The position numbers were made by a program, and so were the translations under genes. 64,000 nt of DNA from a bacterium. Lineage in GTDB: Bacteria > Bacillota > Clostridia > Lachnospirales > Lachnospiraceae. The notes beneath the pieces were generated by a model. The model did no database searches and was not told the DNA's origin. It saw only the letters and a list, made by a program, of their open reading frames with translations. Numbering within the stretch: the first letter of the stretch is position 1; each line of letters begins with the position of its first letter. Below are positions 1 to 8,719 of the stretch, one piece after another. The stretch is taken from the NCBI GenBank assembly GCA_023663725.1, contig JAMPGX010000005.1, positions 15,403 through 79,402 on the forward strand, given 5' to 3'.

Positions 1-1
1 A

Positions 2-265
2 GTGTGTGAATTGTTTGAGCAATATGAGAGAAAAGGACGTAACGAGGGGCTTCTGCAGGGCCGAAGTGAGGGGCTTCGACAAGGTCGCAGTGAAGGAATC
101 AGTCAAGGCCGCAGCGAAGGACTTAGCCAGGGCATTAAGGTCTTGATCCAGACATGCCGAGAGATAAGACTGAGCTTCACAGAAACCGCGGAGAAAGTTA
201 AAAACGGATTCCAGCTGGATGACGCGGAGTTAGAGAAAAACATGCAATTATATTGGCCGGAATAA
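2..265 (+). CDS. C-terminal part of an Rpn-family nuclease/putative transposase (5' end outside window)
   Basis: The reading frame is open at the left edge and stops at TAA 263-265, so only a C-terminal piece is visible. It holds a run of near-identical short repeats of the form EGLxQGRS (residues about 14-44), followed by a short helical tail. Such EG-rich repeats occur near the C terminus of Rpn (PD-(D/E)XK, recombination-promoting nuclease) proteins, and a complete member at 33027-33968 has a similar stretch. The catalytic domain is not in view, so the family call rests on this repeat and on that comparison. The GTG at base 2 is unlikely to be the true start. Confidence 0.6.
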   Translation: MCELFEQYERKGRNEGLLQGRSEGLRQGRSEGISQGRSEGLSQGIKVLIQTCREIRLSFTETAEKVKNGFQLDDAELEKNMQLYWPE

Positions 266-291
266 TGTAGACAAAATCACGAAAGAAACGA

Positions 292-320
292 ATGACATTT
301 ACCTTCTTTTGTAGTAAAAT
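292..320 (+). promoter_or_regulatory. Candidate sigma-A promoter for the CapA-like gene
   Basis: ATGACA (292-297) and TAAAAT (315-320) are separated by 17 bases. Each matches its consensus hexamer at five of six positions. The pair lies about 60 bases before the GTG start at 379. Confidence 0.45.
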
Positions 321-378
321 AAATATAAATATGCGTATATATGACCGCAAATAGGGACGTGCAAGGAGATACAATGCC

Positions 379-1533
379 GTGAATAGGATGGTTTTGCGGG
401 TTGCCACAGGGGTTTTGTGTCTGTTCATGCTGACAGCCTGTGGGAACGAGTTTTCTGAGGACAATGATCAGAGAGGATGGATAGTTGTGGGAGAGCCTAT
501 CCCTACGAGAACTCCAGTAGAAGAGTCCAATGAAGGATCGATAGAAACGGCACAGGAAGATACGTCCCTGCCAGAACCCCAAGTGCTGACGATCACTATC
601 TCGGCAGCGGGTGATTGTTCTCTGGGCAATTATCAGGAGCAGGAATACGCATATTCCTTCCGGCAGGCCTACGACCGCACGGAGGATGAGGGTTATTTTT
701 TTGAGAATGTGCGAGATATTTTTGGTAGTGATGATATGACAATCGTGAATTTTGAAGGGGTTCTGACATTCAGCGAGGAAAGGGACGAAAGCAGAACCTA
801 CAATATCAAGGGGGATCCTGATTATGTCCGGCTCCTGACAGCGGGAAGTGTGGAGGCCGTGAGCTTTGCCAACAATCACAGATTGGATTATGGCGTCAAG
901 GGCAGCAATGACACGGTGGCGGCGCTGGAGAGTGAGGGCATTGTCTACGCGTATGACAGAGACGTTGGTATCTATGAGACGGAAAAGGGGATCAGAGTCG
1001 GTTATGTGTCTGTCAACGAGGTGGCCTGGGGGCTGGGCAGCGAGAAGCTATTGGCCGACGGCATTGCCAAGCTGCAGGAGGAGGGAGTTGATCTGATTCT
1101 TGCCTGCTGTCACTGGGGCATTGAGAAAGACAATTATCCCACGGAGAATCAACAATATCTGGGCCGTAGATGCATTGATATGGGAGCGGATCTGGTGATT
1201 GGCCATCATCCCCATGTGTTGCAGGGAGTCGAGGAGTATAATGGCAAATTCATCATCTACAGTCTGGCCAATTTTTGCTTTGGGGCCAACAGGAATCCTG
1301 TCGATAAGGATACGATGATATTTCAACAGACCTTTACCTTTGTGGACGGGGTGAAGCAGAACGATCGGCAGATTCGAGTCATTCCCTGCTCCGTGAGTTC
1401 CATTCGGGAGCGCAATAATTTTCAACCCACTCCCGTCGAGGGTGAGGAAGCGGAGCGGATTATTGGGCGGATCAATGCATACAGTGAGGAATGGGGGGTA
1501 TCCTTTGCCGCCGATGGAACGCTGTCCTATTAG
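379..1533 (+). CDS. CapA family lipoprotein (PGA_cap metallophosphatase-like)
   Basis: A 384-residue protein with a lipoprotein signal peptide; the lipobox LTAC places the lipidated cysteine at residue 21. It should therefore sit on the outer face of the membrane. The rest resembles the CapA/PGA_cap family, which has a calcineurin-like phosphoesterase fold and is linked to poly-gamma-glutamate capsule synthesis. Matching motifs are AAGDCSLG, NFEG, NNHRLDYG, CHWG and GHHPH, in the family order. The GTG start at 379 is preferred because GGAG at 365-368 is correctly spaced; the ATG at 388 would be too far. No capBC genes lie nearby, so capsule synthesis is not implied and the substrate is unknown. 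Confidence 0.85.
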   Translation: MNRMVLRVATGVLCLFMLTACGNEFSEDNDQRGWIVVGEPIPTRTPVEESNEGSIETAQEDTSLPEPQVLTITISAAGDCSLGNYQEQEYAYSFRQAYDRTEDEGYFFENVRDIFGSDDMTIVNFEGVLTFSEERDESRTYNIKGDPDYVRLLTAGSVEAVSFANNHRLDYGVKGSNDTVAALESEGIVYAYDRDVGIYETEKGIRVGYVSVNEVAWGLGSEKLLADGIAKLQEEGVDLILACCHWGIEKDNYPTENQQYLGRRCIDMGADLVIGHHPHVLQGVEEYNGKFIIYSLANFCFGANRNPVDKDTMIFQQTFTFVDGVKQNDRQIRVIPCSVSSIRERNNFQPTPVEGEEAERIIGRINAYSEEWGVSFAADGTLSY

Positions 1534-1631
1534 CGCGTATATTTGACGGGAAGGGAACATAGCTATAGTGTGATTCCAGTATTGGAATGTTGGCAAGGCA
1601 TTGCCCTTGCAGAAAGGATGAGGTATAGGGT

Positions 1632-2768
1632 ATGGAAAAGAGAAGGATGGAGAAGCTGGGAATCGAGACTTCCCTGTTGGGATTTGGCTGCATGCGTTTT
1701 CCGACAAATGCGGACGGTAAGATTGACAGGGTGCAGGCCAAGGCTATGCTGGAGCGCGCTCTGGCGGCAGGTGTCAACTATATAGACACTGCGTGGCCGT
1801 ATCACGGCGGTGAGAGCGAGCTGTTTGTGGGCGAGGCTCTGAAAGAGCATGCGAGGGACAGCTTTTACCTGGCGACCAAGCTCCCTTTGTGGGAGGTAAA
1901 GTCTCTGGCGGATGTGGACAGAATATTTAACCGTCAGTTGGAGAAGCTGCAGACAGATTACATAGACTTCTATCTGATGCACGCCATGAACAGGGGGAAC
2001 TTTGCGGAGATGAGGAAGCTCGGCGTCATAGAGCGTCTGGAGCAGCTCAAGGCCGAGGGAAGGATACGCTATCTGGGCTTTTCCTTCCATGATGGCTATG
2101 AGGCCTTTGAGGAGATACTGAATTACCGGAGCTGGGATTTCTGCCAGATTCAGTTGAACTATATGGATGCCGATGAACAGGCCGGATTGAAGGGTTACGC
2201 CTTGGCAGAGGAAAAGGGCGTGCCGATGGTGATCATGGAGCCTGTCAAGGGCGGTTCTCTGGCGGCCTTTGCGCCAGATATCACGGAGAAATTCCATGCT
2301 CATGACCCTCAGGCAAGCATGGCGTCCTTCGCTCTGCGCTGGGTGGGTTCATTGCCCAATGTAAAAGTGGTGCTCAGCGGCATGAGTAACATGGAGCAGG
2401 TGGAGGATAATCTGAAGACCTTTGGCGATTTTAAGGCGTTATCCGAGGCGGAGCAGACCACGATACAGGAGGTGGTGGAGCTGATGAACAGCCGCATTCA
2501 GAATGGCTGTACAGGCTGCCGCTACTGTATGCCCTGTCCGGCGGGAGTGAATATTCCGGGTGCGTTTGGCTGCTGGAATCGCTATCATATGTACCAGAAT
2601 TACAATGTGGTCAAGCATCATTGGGAGAGGGAGTTGGGTGACGCGCAGCAACCTAAGAACTGTATTAAATGTGGAAAATGTGAGCAGGCCTGCCCTCAGC
2701 ACTTGCATATCAGGGAAGATTTGGAGCGGGCGCAGGCCGATCTGGACGCAAAAAAATTTATAGTATAA
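1632..2768 (+). CDS. Aldo/keto reductase with C-terminal 4Fe-4S domain
   Basis: A 378-residue oxidoreductase of the aldo/keto reductase superfamily. The N-terminal TIM barrel (about 1-280) carries a plausible catalytic tetrad: Asp52, Tyr57, Lys83 and His117. The C-terminal region has two cysteine clusters, CTGCRYCMPCP and CIKCGKCEQACP, typical of a ferredoxin-like 4Fe-4S domain seen in many clostridial AKRs. It is probably a soluble redox enzyme. The substrate cannot be deduced. It stands alone between the CapA-like gene and galK, with about 100 bases before galK. Confidence 0.9.
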   Translation: MEKRRMEKLGIETSLLGFGCMRFPTNADGKIDRVQAKAMLERALAAGVNYIDTAWPYHGGESELFVGEALKEHARDSFYLATKLPLWEVKSLADVDRIFNRQLEKLQTDYIDFYLMHAMNRGNFAEMRKLGVIERLEQLKAEGRIRYLGFSFHDGYEAFEEILNYRSWDFCQIQLNYMDADEQAGLKGYALAEEKGVPMVIMEPVKGGSLAAFAPDITEKFHAHDPQASMASFALRWVGSLPNVKVVLSGMSNMEQVEDNLKTFGDFKALSEAEQTTIQEVVELMNSRIQNGCTGCRYCMPCPAGVNIPGAFGCWNRYHMYQNYNVVKHHWERELGDAQQPKNCIKCGKCEQACPQHLHIREDLERAQADLDAKKFIV

Positions 2769-2872
2769 GGCGCAGCATCGCAGGCAGGCCAGCGACATGC
2801 AGGGATATATTTGGATGTTAACTTTCAAATATTGATTGATATACGTGCTGGAGCACGCAAAGGGGTATAGGA

Positions 2873-4036
2873 ATGAAGGATATCATATTGCGTAAATTTG
2901 CAGAAGTGTTTGGCGATGCGGAGGGTGCGGAGGCGTATTTTGCACCGGGGCGGGTCAACATGATCGGCGAGCACACGGACTATAATGGCGGACATGTGTT
3001 TCCCTGCGCGTTGACCATTGGCACCTATGGAGCGGCCAGGAAGCGCAGGGATCGCAGGCTGCGTTTTTACTCCATGAATTTTGAGGCGCTGGGGGTGTTG
3101 GAGTCCTCGCTGGACGAATTGAAGCCGGATCCTCAGGCTGATTGGACCAATTACCCCAAGGGCGTGATATGGGCTTTCGCGGAGAGAGGGATGTGCCTGC
3201 CTGTGGGTATGGATATTCTGTTAAATGGCAATATCCCCAATGGTTCGGGTCTGTCCTCCTCCGCCTCGGTGGAGGTGCTCACTGGCTTTATTCTGCGGGA
3301 GCTGTATGGCTTTGATGTGTCCAATCAGGAGTTGGCGTTGATCGGACAGTACTCTGAGAATCATTTTAACGGAGTTAACTGTGGCATCATGGATCAATTT
3401 GCCATTGCCATGGGCAGAAAAGGACATGCGATCTTCCTGGATACAGCGGATTTATCTTATCAGTATGCGCCGATTAAGCTGGAGAATGCCAGAATTGTCA
3501 TCGCCTGCAGCAACAAGAAGCGGGGCTTGGGAGACTCGAAGTACAATGAGAGGCGCAGTGAGTGTGAGGCTGCGCTGGCCCAGCTACAACAGGTATGTCA
3601 GATTCAATCTCTGGGAGAGCTGACGGAGGAGGAATACAAGCGGCATAAGGGCAGCATTGACAGCGAGGTCCTCCGCAGGAGGGCAAGACATGCAGTGTCT
3701 GAGAATCAGCGCACAATTCGGGCAGTGCAGGCGCTCAAGGCCAATGACTTGGAGCTGTTTGGCCAGCTGATGAATGCTTCCCATGTATCTCTGCGGGATG
3801 ATTATGAAGTCACCGGTATTGAACTGGACACGCTGGTGGAGGCGGCCTGGGAGGTGGAGGGCGTGATTGGCTCTCGCATGACAGGCGCGGGCTTCGGGGG
3901 CTGCAGTGTGAGCATTGTGAAGGCGGAGGCAGTCGAGGAATTCATTGCGCGTGTGGGAGCCGCTTATCGAGACAAAATCGGCTATGTGGCGGATTTCTAT
4001 GTCGTGGACAGCGGCGGCGGTCCCTGCAAGCTGTAA
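2873..4036 (+). CDS. galK: Galactokinase
   Basis: A 387-residue GHMP kinase that phosphorylates galactose to galactose 1-phosphate, the first committed Leloir step. The galactokinase signature GRVNMIGEHTDYNGG is at residues 26-40. The phosphate-binding GHMP motif PNGSGLSSSAS is at about 122-132, the likely catalytic Asp174 is in GIMDQF, and the C-terminal motif GAGFGGC is present. Length and domain order are normal. No galT or galE is seen in the window, so the rest of the pathway is elsewhere. The galactose-family importer at 17-22 kb is a possible source of substrate (inference). Confidence 0.95.
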   Translation: MKDIILRKFAEVFGDAEGAEAYFAPGRVNMIGEHTDYNGGHVFPCALTIGTYGAARKRRDRRLRFYSMNFEALGVLESSLDELKPDPQADWTNYPKGVIWAFAERGMCLPVGMDILLNGNIPNGSGLSSSASVEVLTGFILRELYGFDVSNQELALIGQYSENHFNGVNCGIMDQFAIAMGRKGHAIFLDTADLSYQYAPIKLENARIVIACSNKKRGLGDSKYNERRSECEAALAQLQQVCQIQSLGELTEEEYKRHKGSIDSEVLRRRARHAVSENQRTIRAVQALKANDLELFGQLMNASHVSLRDDYEVTGIELDTLVEAAWEVEGVIGSRMTGAGFGGCSVSIVKAEAVEEFIARVGAAYRDKIGYVADFYVVDSGGGPCKL

Positions 4037-4137
4037 GAGCGTCAAGCTTTCCAGCTCGCTCCAGAGCAGGGATGGGGCGAGACAAGAACATCACAGAAAA
4101 ACAGTGACTGATGTGATGCATGGGGAGGAATGACTGG

Positions 4138-4977
4138 ATGAGAGTGGCGGTGGTCAGCGACATACACGGCAACTATAAGGCATTGGAGGTGTTTCTGGAA
4201 TATATAGAGAGGCTGTCTGTGGATGCCATTATAGGTCTGGGCGACTATCTGACGGACAGCCCCTACCCACAGCGCACACTCTCCCTGATCTATGAGATGC
4301 AGAAAAAATATCCCTGTCATCTGATACGAGGCAACCGAGAGGAATATCTGTTGGAGAACCGCAGACGGGACCAGGGATGGCATATTTGTTCGTCCAATGG
4401 AGCGCTCTATTACACTTATCAACAGATCAGAGAGAGCGATCTGGATTGGATGGAAGCCCTGCCCTCGGAGATAGTCTTGCAGCTGGGGGATTGTCCTGAG
4501 CTCACTCTCTGTCATGGGGCGCCGGGGGTAATACGAGGGAATTTTCAATTTGACAGGCCTTTGATGGAACAGTCGATGAAGCGGTTGCAAACTCGCTATC
4601 TATTGGGCGGACACTCTCACCATCAGTGCTTGGAGCAACTCTATGGAAAGATATATCTTAATCCTGGCTCGCTGGGCATGCCGATAGACGAACAGGGGCG
4701 GCACACTCAGTTTGCCATAATGGAGGGATCTACTCAGAACTGGGAGATAGAGCTTGTGACGATGGACTATGATGTGGATGGGTTCCTGCGGGATTTTCGG
4801 GAGAGCGGCATCGAGGACTATGGCCTGTATCTGACAAGGGCTGCGGAGAAGACCCTGTTGACAGGGCATAATTACTTCTATTATTCTGTGTGTGAGGCTT
4901 GCAAAATCAGTCAAAATCCCCTGTCGGAGACCAGTGAGGAGGTCTGGAGACAGGTGGCGGAGGTGCTGAAGCTGTGA
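4138..4977 (+). CDS. Calcineurin-like metallophosphoesterase (YfcE/MJ0936-type)
   Basis: A 279-residue cytosolic phosphoesterase. Metal-binding motifs appear in order: SDIHGN near the N terminus, GLGDY, RGNREE, CHGAP and GGHSHHQ. An in-frame ATG at 4120 exists, but the start at 4138 is chosen because GGGAGG at 4123-4128 is about nine bases upstream and the protein then begins directly with the first beta strand and its metal motif. The substrate is unknown; relatives act on phosphodiesters or nucleotides. It ends close to the convergent gene at 5031. Confidence 0.85.
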   Translation: MRVAVVSDIHGNYKALEVFLEYIERLSVDAIIGLGDYLTDSPYPQRTLSLIYEMQKKYPCHLIRGNREEYLLENRRRDQGWHICSSNGALYYTYQQIRESDLDWMEALPSEIVLQLGDCPELTLCHGAPGVIRGNFQFDRPLMEQSMKRLQTRYLLGGHSHHQCLEQLYGKIYLNPGSLGMPIDEQGRHTQFAIMEGSTQNWEIELVTMDYDVDGFLRDFRESGIEDYGLYLTRAAEKTLLTGHNYFYYSVCEACKISQNPLSETSEEVWRQVAEVLKL

Positions 4978-5030
4978 TACTATTTTCGAGGTATATAGGC
5001 AGCAGGTGCGGCATATACTGATAATAGGCC

Positions 5031-5669
5031 TCAGATGTGCGTGTCCTGTGGCGTGTCAATATATGGATAAGCCTCCCGCAGAGTGCGGGCGATGATTTTG
5101 CCGGAGGGAGAGGTCAGGGCCAGAGCCGCATCATAGAGCTCCGTTACTTTTTCCCGCGCTCCGTTTTGATCATAGAGCGAGGCCAGCAGCCTGTAGGATG
5201 TGCCTGCATCACTGTGGATGGAGACTGCATATTCCAGAATCTGTCGGGCTTCGTCTGTATATCCGGCGCAGTGCAATGTCTCTGCCCATTTCTGCAAGGT
5301 CTGAGCCAGCAATGTGAAGTTCTGGTCATACTGGGACAAGGCGGTGATGTTGGCGGTTCCGTAGGCCAGCTTTAAGTCGGTATTGGTGAGACCGGCAAAA
5401 TTCACAATCTTTTCACCGGCCAGTACAGATAATGTGTCCAGACAATCTCTGACAGTGATGTCATCAGCCATAACTGTCACTGGCAGAGTGTCCAGCGGAA
5501 TGTGCACATAGTCCAGATTGTCCAGAGGCTTGCGGCGCACTTGATTGGCCTGCCGCTCTCTTTCCCAGAACTGTCTCTGGGTATTTTCATCCGAACGGTT
5601 ATGACGACGGATGACCAGAGAAAGTGTGCTTGTAAAGATGATAAAACTTGCAAAAATGATGAAATTCAT
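5031..5669 (-). CDS. Unknown membrane-anchored protein with TPR-like C-terminal half
   Basis: A 212-residue protein that I do not recognise. One N-terminal hydrophobic segment (about residues 2-20) is followed by a basic, polar linker and a helical C-terminal half. The segments AGYTDEARQILEYAVSI and YRLLASLYDQNGAREKV look like degenerate TPR helices. The start at 5669 is chosen over the upstream codon at 5693 because GAAAGG on the minus strand (5679-5684) lies nine bases before it. A bitopic membrane protein with a cytosolic helical domain is likely. It is divergent from the tiny ORF at 5732. Confidence 0.6.
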   Translation of the reverse strand: MNFIIFASFIIFTSTLSLVIRRHNRSDENTQRQFWERERQANQVRRKPLDNLDYVHIPLDTLPVTVMADDITVRDCLDTLSVLAGEKIVNFAGLTNTDLKLAYGTANITALSQYDQNFTLLAQTLQKWAETLHCAGYTDEARQILEYAVSIHSDAGTSYRLLASLYDQNGAREKVTELYDAALALTSPSGKIIARTLREAYPYIDTPQDTHI

Positions 5670-5731
5670 ATATAATATCCTTTCAGGGTCCATATCGTGA
5701 TCCGCAGATGAAGATAAGGAGCTATGGTCGT

Positions 5732-5836
5732 ATGATGAATTTTAACAATAAAAAAACCAAAAGGATCATATCTGCTGTCATTGTCATCCTGTTAGTACTG
5801 GCAATGGTCATTCCTACATTAGCATATTTGATCTGA
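5732..5836 (+). CDS. Putative 34-residue single-pass membrane peptide
   Basis: A short ORF with AGGAG at 5717-5721 about ten bases upstream of the start. It has a basic N terminus (NNKKTKR) followed by one continuous hydrophobic segment (about residues 13-34) ending almost at the stop. Good Shine-Dalgarno spacing and the clean positive-inside/transmembrane layout support translation. It is divergent from the membrane-anchored gene at 5669, and 62 bases must hold both 5' regions. It precedes the VanW gene by 40 bases. No function is known; a degenerate signal-like ORF is the alternative. Confidence 0.5.
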   Translation: MMNFNNKKTKRIISAVIVILLVLAMVIPTLAYLI

Positions 5837-5876
5837 TATTTCAATGGTTTATCGAGAAAGGCAAGGAATTTAAGCT

Positions 5877-7346
5877 ATGAGACAATGGGTGAGGCGATGG
5901 AGCCTGGCATTTTTCTTATCAATAATGTTGTATGGCGCCAGTCTGTCAGTCAGCGCTGCCGGAGAAGAGGTTCTGAAGGAGGGCGTGCTGATTCAGGGCA
6001 TGGACCTGAGCGGGATGAATAAGGAGGAAGCCACCGATGCGGTAGAGCGGTACATAGAGGAGACCTTGCGGCCAATACAGGTAACTCTGATGACCTCCAA
6101 CAACACAGAGGTGCAGGTGACTGTGGGAGATATGGGAATATCCTGGAGCAATCCTGAGCTTCTGGATGAAGCGCTGGCCATCGGCACCGAGGGGAATGTG
6201 ATTACCCGATACAAGCTGCTCAAGGACCTGCAGCGGCAGCCAGTGAATTACGAACTCACCTTTGACTATGATGTGAACGCCATCAATCAGATTCTCATAG
6301 AGCAGTGCAGTCAATATGACCAGCCGGTGATCAACGCTGCACTGAAGCGAGAGAACGGTGCTTTTACTGTGATTGAAGGACAGACCGGCTATCATCTGGA
6401 TGTGGAGATCTCTATTGACACGATATATCAATACATGACACAGGAATGGAATTTGCAGCCCTGTGCTATCGCCCTGAATGTGGAGGTGAGCGAGCCTCTG
6501 GGAAAGGCTGAGGAATTGGCTCAGGTCACGGACCTGTTGGGCTCTTTTACGACCTCGTTTTCTTCATCGGGCGCGGACAGAAGCGCCAATGTGACGAATG
6601 GGTGTCGTTTGATCGATGGGACGACCCTGTATCCGGGGGAGGAGTTTTCTACCTATGAAAAAGTATCTCCCTTCACTCAGAAAAACGGATATTTCATGGC
6701 GGGTTCATATTTAAACGGCAAAGTGGTTGACAGTCTGGGCGGCGGCATCTGCCAGGTGTCCACTACCCTGTACAATGCTGTGCTGGGAGCGGAGCTGGAG
6801 GTGACACAGCGCTACAATCACTCCATGATCGTGACATATGTGGAGCCTTCGGCGGACGCGGCGATTGCGGAGTCCTCCGGCAAAGATTTCAAGTTTGTGA
6901 ATAATCTGGATATTCCCATCTATATCGAGGGAATCATTCAGGGAAAAACCATCACCTTCAATATCTACGGACATGAGACGCGCAGCAGCAGCCGCAAGGT
7001 TACCTACGAGAGCAAGGTGCTGGAGGTAATCAATCCTCCGGGAGAGCTTCTGTACGCGGAGGCATCGCAGCCCATCGGATATCTGGTCAAGGGGGACAGC
7101 GCTCATATCGGCTACAAGGCGCAGCTGTGGAAAGTAGTGACGGAGAACGGCGTTGAGGTTGAGCGCACTCAGATCAATAGCAGCTCCTACAAGATGGTGC
7201 CCAGCAGTTACCATGTGGGCGTGGCAACGGCGAATGCGGACGCCTATGTAGCGATTATTGACGCAATCAACAGTGGCAGCGTAGCCAATGTGAAAAATGT
7301 GATTGCCATCGTAGCCCAGCAGGAGGCGGCAGCTGCAGGCCAGTAG
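5877..7346 (+). CDS. VanW family protein with signal peptide and YoaR-like domain
   Basis: A 489-residue exported or membrane-attached protein. An N-terminal signal sequence (about 1-28, ending in SAAG) is followed by a YoaR/PG_binding_4-like region containing GVLIQGMDLSGMNKEEA. A VanW domain (about 240-345) follows, including GGGICQVSTTLYNA and RYNHS. A beta-rich C-terminal region ends in a helical Ala/Gln tail. VanW proteins are named from vancomycin-resistance clusters but are common in Firmicutes and have no settled biochemical role; a cell-wall role is inferred. No van ligase or dehydrogenase genes are nearby, so resistance is not implied. Confidence 0.85.
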   Translation: MRQWVRRWSLAFFLSIMLYGASLSVSAAGEEVLKEGVLIQGMDLSGMNKEEATDAVERYIEETLRPIQVTLMTSNNTEVQVTVGDMGISWSNPELLDEALAIGTEGNVITRYKLLKDLQRQPVNYELTFDYDVNAINQILIEQCSQYDQPVINAALKRENGAFTVIEGQTGYHLDVEISIDTIYQYMTQEWNLQPCAIALNVEVSEPLGKAEELAQVTDLLGSFTTSFSSSGADRSANVTNGCRLIDGTTLYPGEEFSTYEKVSPFTQKNGYFMAGSYLNGKVVDSLGGGICQVSTTLYNAVLGAELEVTQRYNHSMIVTYVEPSADAAIAESSGKDFKFVNNLDIPIYIEGIIQGKTITFNIYGHETRSSSRKVTYESKVLEVINPPGELLYAEASQPIGYLVKGDSAHIGYKAQLWKVVTENGVEVERTQINSSSYKMVPSSYHVGVATANADAYVAIIDAINSGSVANVKNVIAIVAQQEAAAAGQ

Positions 7347-7392
7347 ATAAGGACATGTCTGAACTGTGGCACAGGTAAGAGGGCGACAAAGG

Positions 7393-8415
7393 ATGAGATC
7401 AGGAAAAATATCGGATAGCGTGCTGAAACGCTCTGTATTAAAGCAGATCAAAACCAGGAGAGAGGAAGTGTTATGTGGCGCAGGGATAGGGGAAGACTGC
7501 GCCATTTTTGCGCCGTCAGGCGCTCTTGCCAGCGCTGTCTCCCAAGCGCCCATTTCTAAGGATGCCGATATGTCCCGCCTGCTGATAAAAAGCGCCAACA
7601 ATCTGGCGGTGGCTGGCGCGGAGCCCATGGCGGTCTCGATCTCTCTGACATTGCCGCTAGAGGCGGAGGAGCAGTGCCTTCGCAGTATAATGGAAGCGGC
7701 GGAAGCTGCCTGCGTACCATTGGGAATGCAGATCGCAGGCGGGCACACCGCAGTGAGCCGCCATGTGGACTGTCCGCTGGCCAGTGTCACGGTATACGGG
7801 ATTCCCATGCGAGATATGGCCATCTCGGAATCCGAAGTCCAGAGCAGCGCTTCTGCGGCTCCCCTGTGCACGACCCGCGGAGCTGTTCCCGGACAGGACA
7901 TCATACTGACGAAATGGATTGCACTGGAGGGCACGGCGATACTGGCCGGACTGAGGAGAGAACCGCTGTTGCAGCGGTATCCGGCTCACCTGGTGGAGAC
8001 GGCGGCGAGCTTTGACCGCTACCTGTCCATTATTCCAGAGGCCGCATCCGCCGTGAAGTCCGGCGTTCGGGTTCTGCATGACGCTTCTGAGGGCGGCATC
8101 CTGGCCGCACTCTGGGAGCTGGCGGAAAGCTCGGGCGTCGGGCTGGTCATAGACTTAAGAAAGATACCCATCCGTCAGGAGACGGTGGAGATATGTGAGT
8201 TCTGCGGGGCAAATCCCTACACTCTGGCCTCCGCCGGCTGCTTAGTGATGGCATCAAACCACAGTGAAGCCCTGGTAAAGCAGCTCGCCGCGCAGCAGAT
8301 TCCAGCAACTGTCATCGGCCAAATTACCGACAGCCATGACAGACTGATCTACAATGCCGGAGAAAAGCGCTACCTGGACAAACCCGCACAGGACGAAATA
8401 CATAAATTTATCTAA
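7393..8415 (+). CDS. AIR synthase-related protein (HypE/ThiL-like fold)
   Basis: A protein of about 340 residues with the PurM-like two-domain fold found in AIR synthase, HypE and related ATP-binding enzymes. Near the N terminus is GIGEDCAIFAP. SANNLAVAGAEPMAVS and GGHTAVS follow, and HDASEGGILAALWELAE resembles the second-domain motif of HypE-like proteins. ATG 7393 is preferred because relatives start with a similar lysine/arginine-rich peptide; an in-frame GTG at 7366 is an alternative. No hydrogenase or hyp genes are in the window, so the specific reaction is unknown. Confidence 0.75.
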   Translation: MRSGKISDSVLKRSVLKQIKTRREEVLCGAGIGEDCAIFAPSGALASAVSQAPISKDADMSRLLIKSANNLAVAGAEPMAVSISLTLPLEAEEQCLRSIMEAAEAACVPLGMQIAGGHTAVSRHVDCPLASVTVYGIPMRDMAISESEVQSSASAAPLCTTRGAVPGQDIILTKWIALEGTAILAGLRREPLLQRYPAHLVETAASFDRYLSIIPEAASAVKSGVRVLHDASEGGILAALWELAESSGVGLVIDLRKIPIRQETVEICEFCGANPYTLASAGCLVMASNHSEALVKQLAAQQIPATVIGQITDSHDRLIYNAGEKRYLDKPAQDEIHKFI

Positions 8416-8422
8416 GGAATAA

Positions 8423-8467
8423 ATTGTATATTCCATAAGCGGACTCTTTCGAGCTGTCGGCACCAGG
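8423..8467 (+). repeat. Partial left-end copy of the hairpin repeat
   Basis: An 18-base match, ATTGTATATTCCATAAGC (8423-8440), is identical to 8529-8546 in the full copy downstream. It is followed by a diverged CTTTCGAGCTGTCGGCAC that corresponds to the next part of the element. The similarity fades after about 8467, so this is a truncated or decayed left half lying 106 bases upstream of the same segment in the full copy. Confidence 0.7.
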
Positions 8468-8486
8468 TTTCACAATCGCACGTATT

Positions 8487-8692
8487 GGCAATTACAAAAC
8501 AGCCTTATGCCAGTACCGAATTGTGCATATTGTATATTCCATAAGCAATGCCCTTTCGAACCGTCGGTACTTAGATGCTGTATTTTAGCATCTTATGTAC
8601 CGCTACGGTGAGAACGGAGCGAGAGCGTGCTTGCGTTGGAAAATACAATGTGCACAATGACACTAGCAAAGTAACTGGCTTTTGCAAACATC
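8487..8692 (+). repeat. Hairpin-forming intergenic repeat, copy A
   Basis: About 206 bases matching 59922-60125. The left half contains ATTGTGCATATTGTATATTCC; the right half contains its imperfect complement ending in ACAATGTGCACAATG. Nested inside are ACCGT/ACGGT and CTTTCG/CGAGAG pairs and an apical hairpin at 8566-8601. The core flanks agree closely with copy B, but the apical stem differs and remains paired. It fills the gap before the Lrp gene. It could be a MITE-like element, a structured RNA, or both. Confidence 0.8.
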
Positions 8693-8719
8693 TAATTAAT
8701 AGTAGAAAGGAACAGAACA

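Noticed and set aside
5877-7346. Vancomycin-resistance cluster from the VanW homologue
   Set aside because: No vanH, vanA/B-type ligase, vanX or regulator is present, and VanW proteins are widespread without resistance.
6711-7934. A 407-codon minus-strand frame under the VanW and AIR-synthase-like genes
   Set aside because: It lies opposite two conserved genes and shows low-complexity residues typical of shadow frames.
8487-8692. Rho-independent terminator for the upstream gene
   Set aside because: The hairpin is far longer than a terminator, has no U-run, and recurs with the same flanks at 59.9 kb, so a repeat element explains it better.
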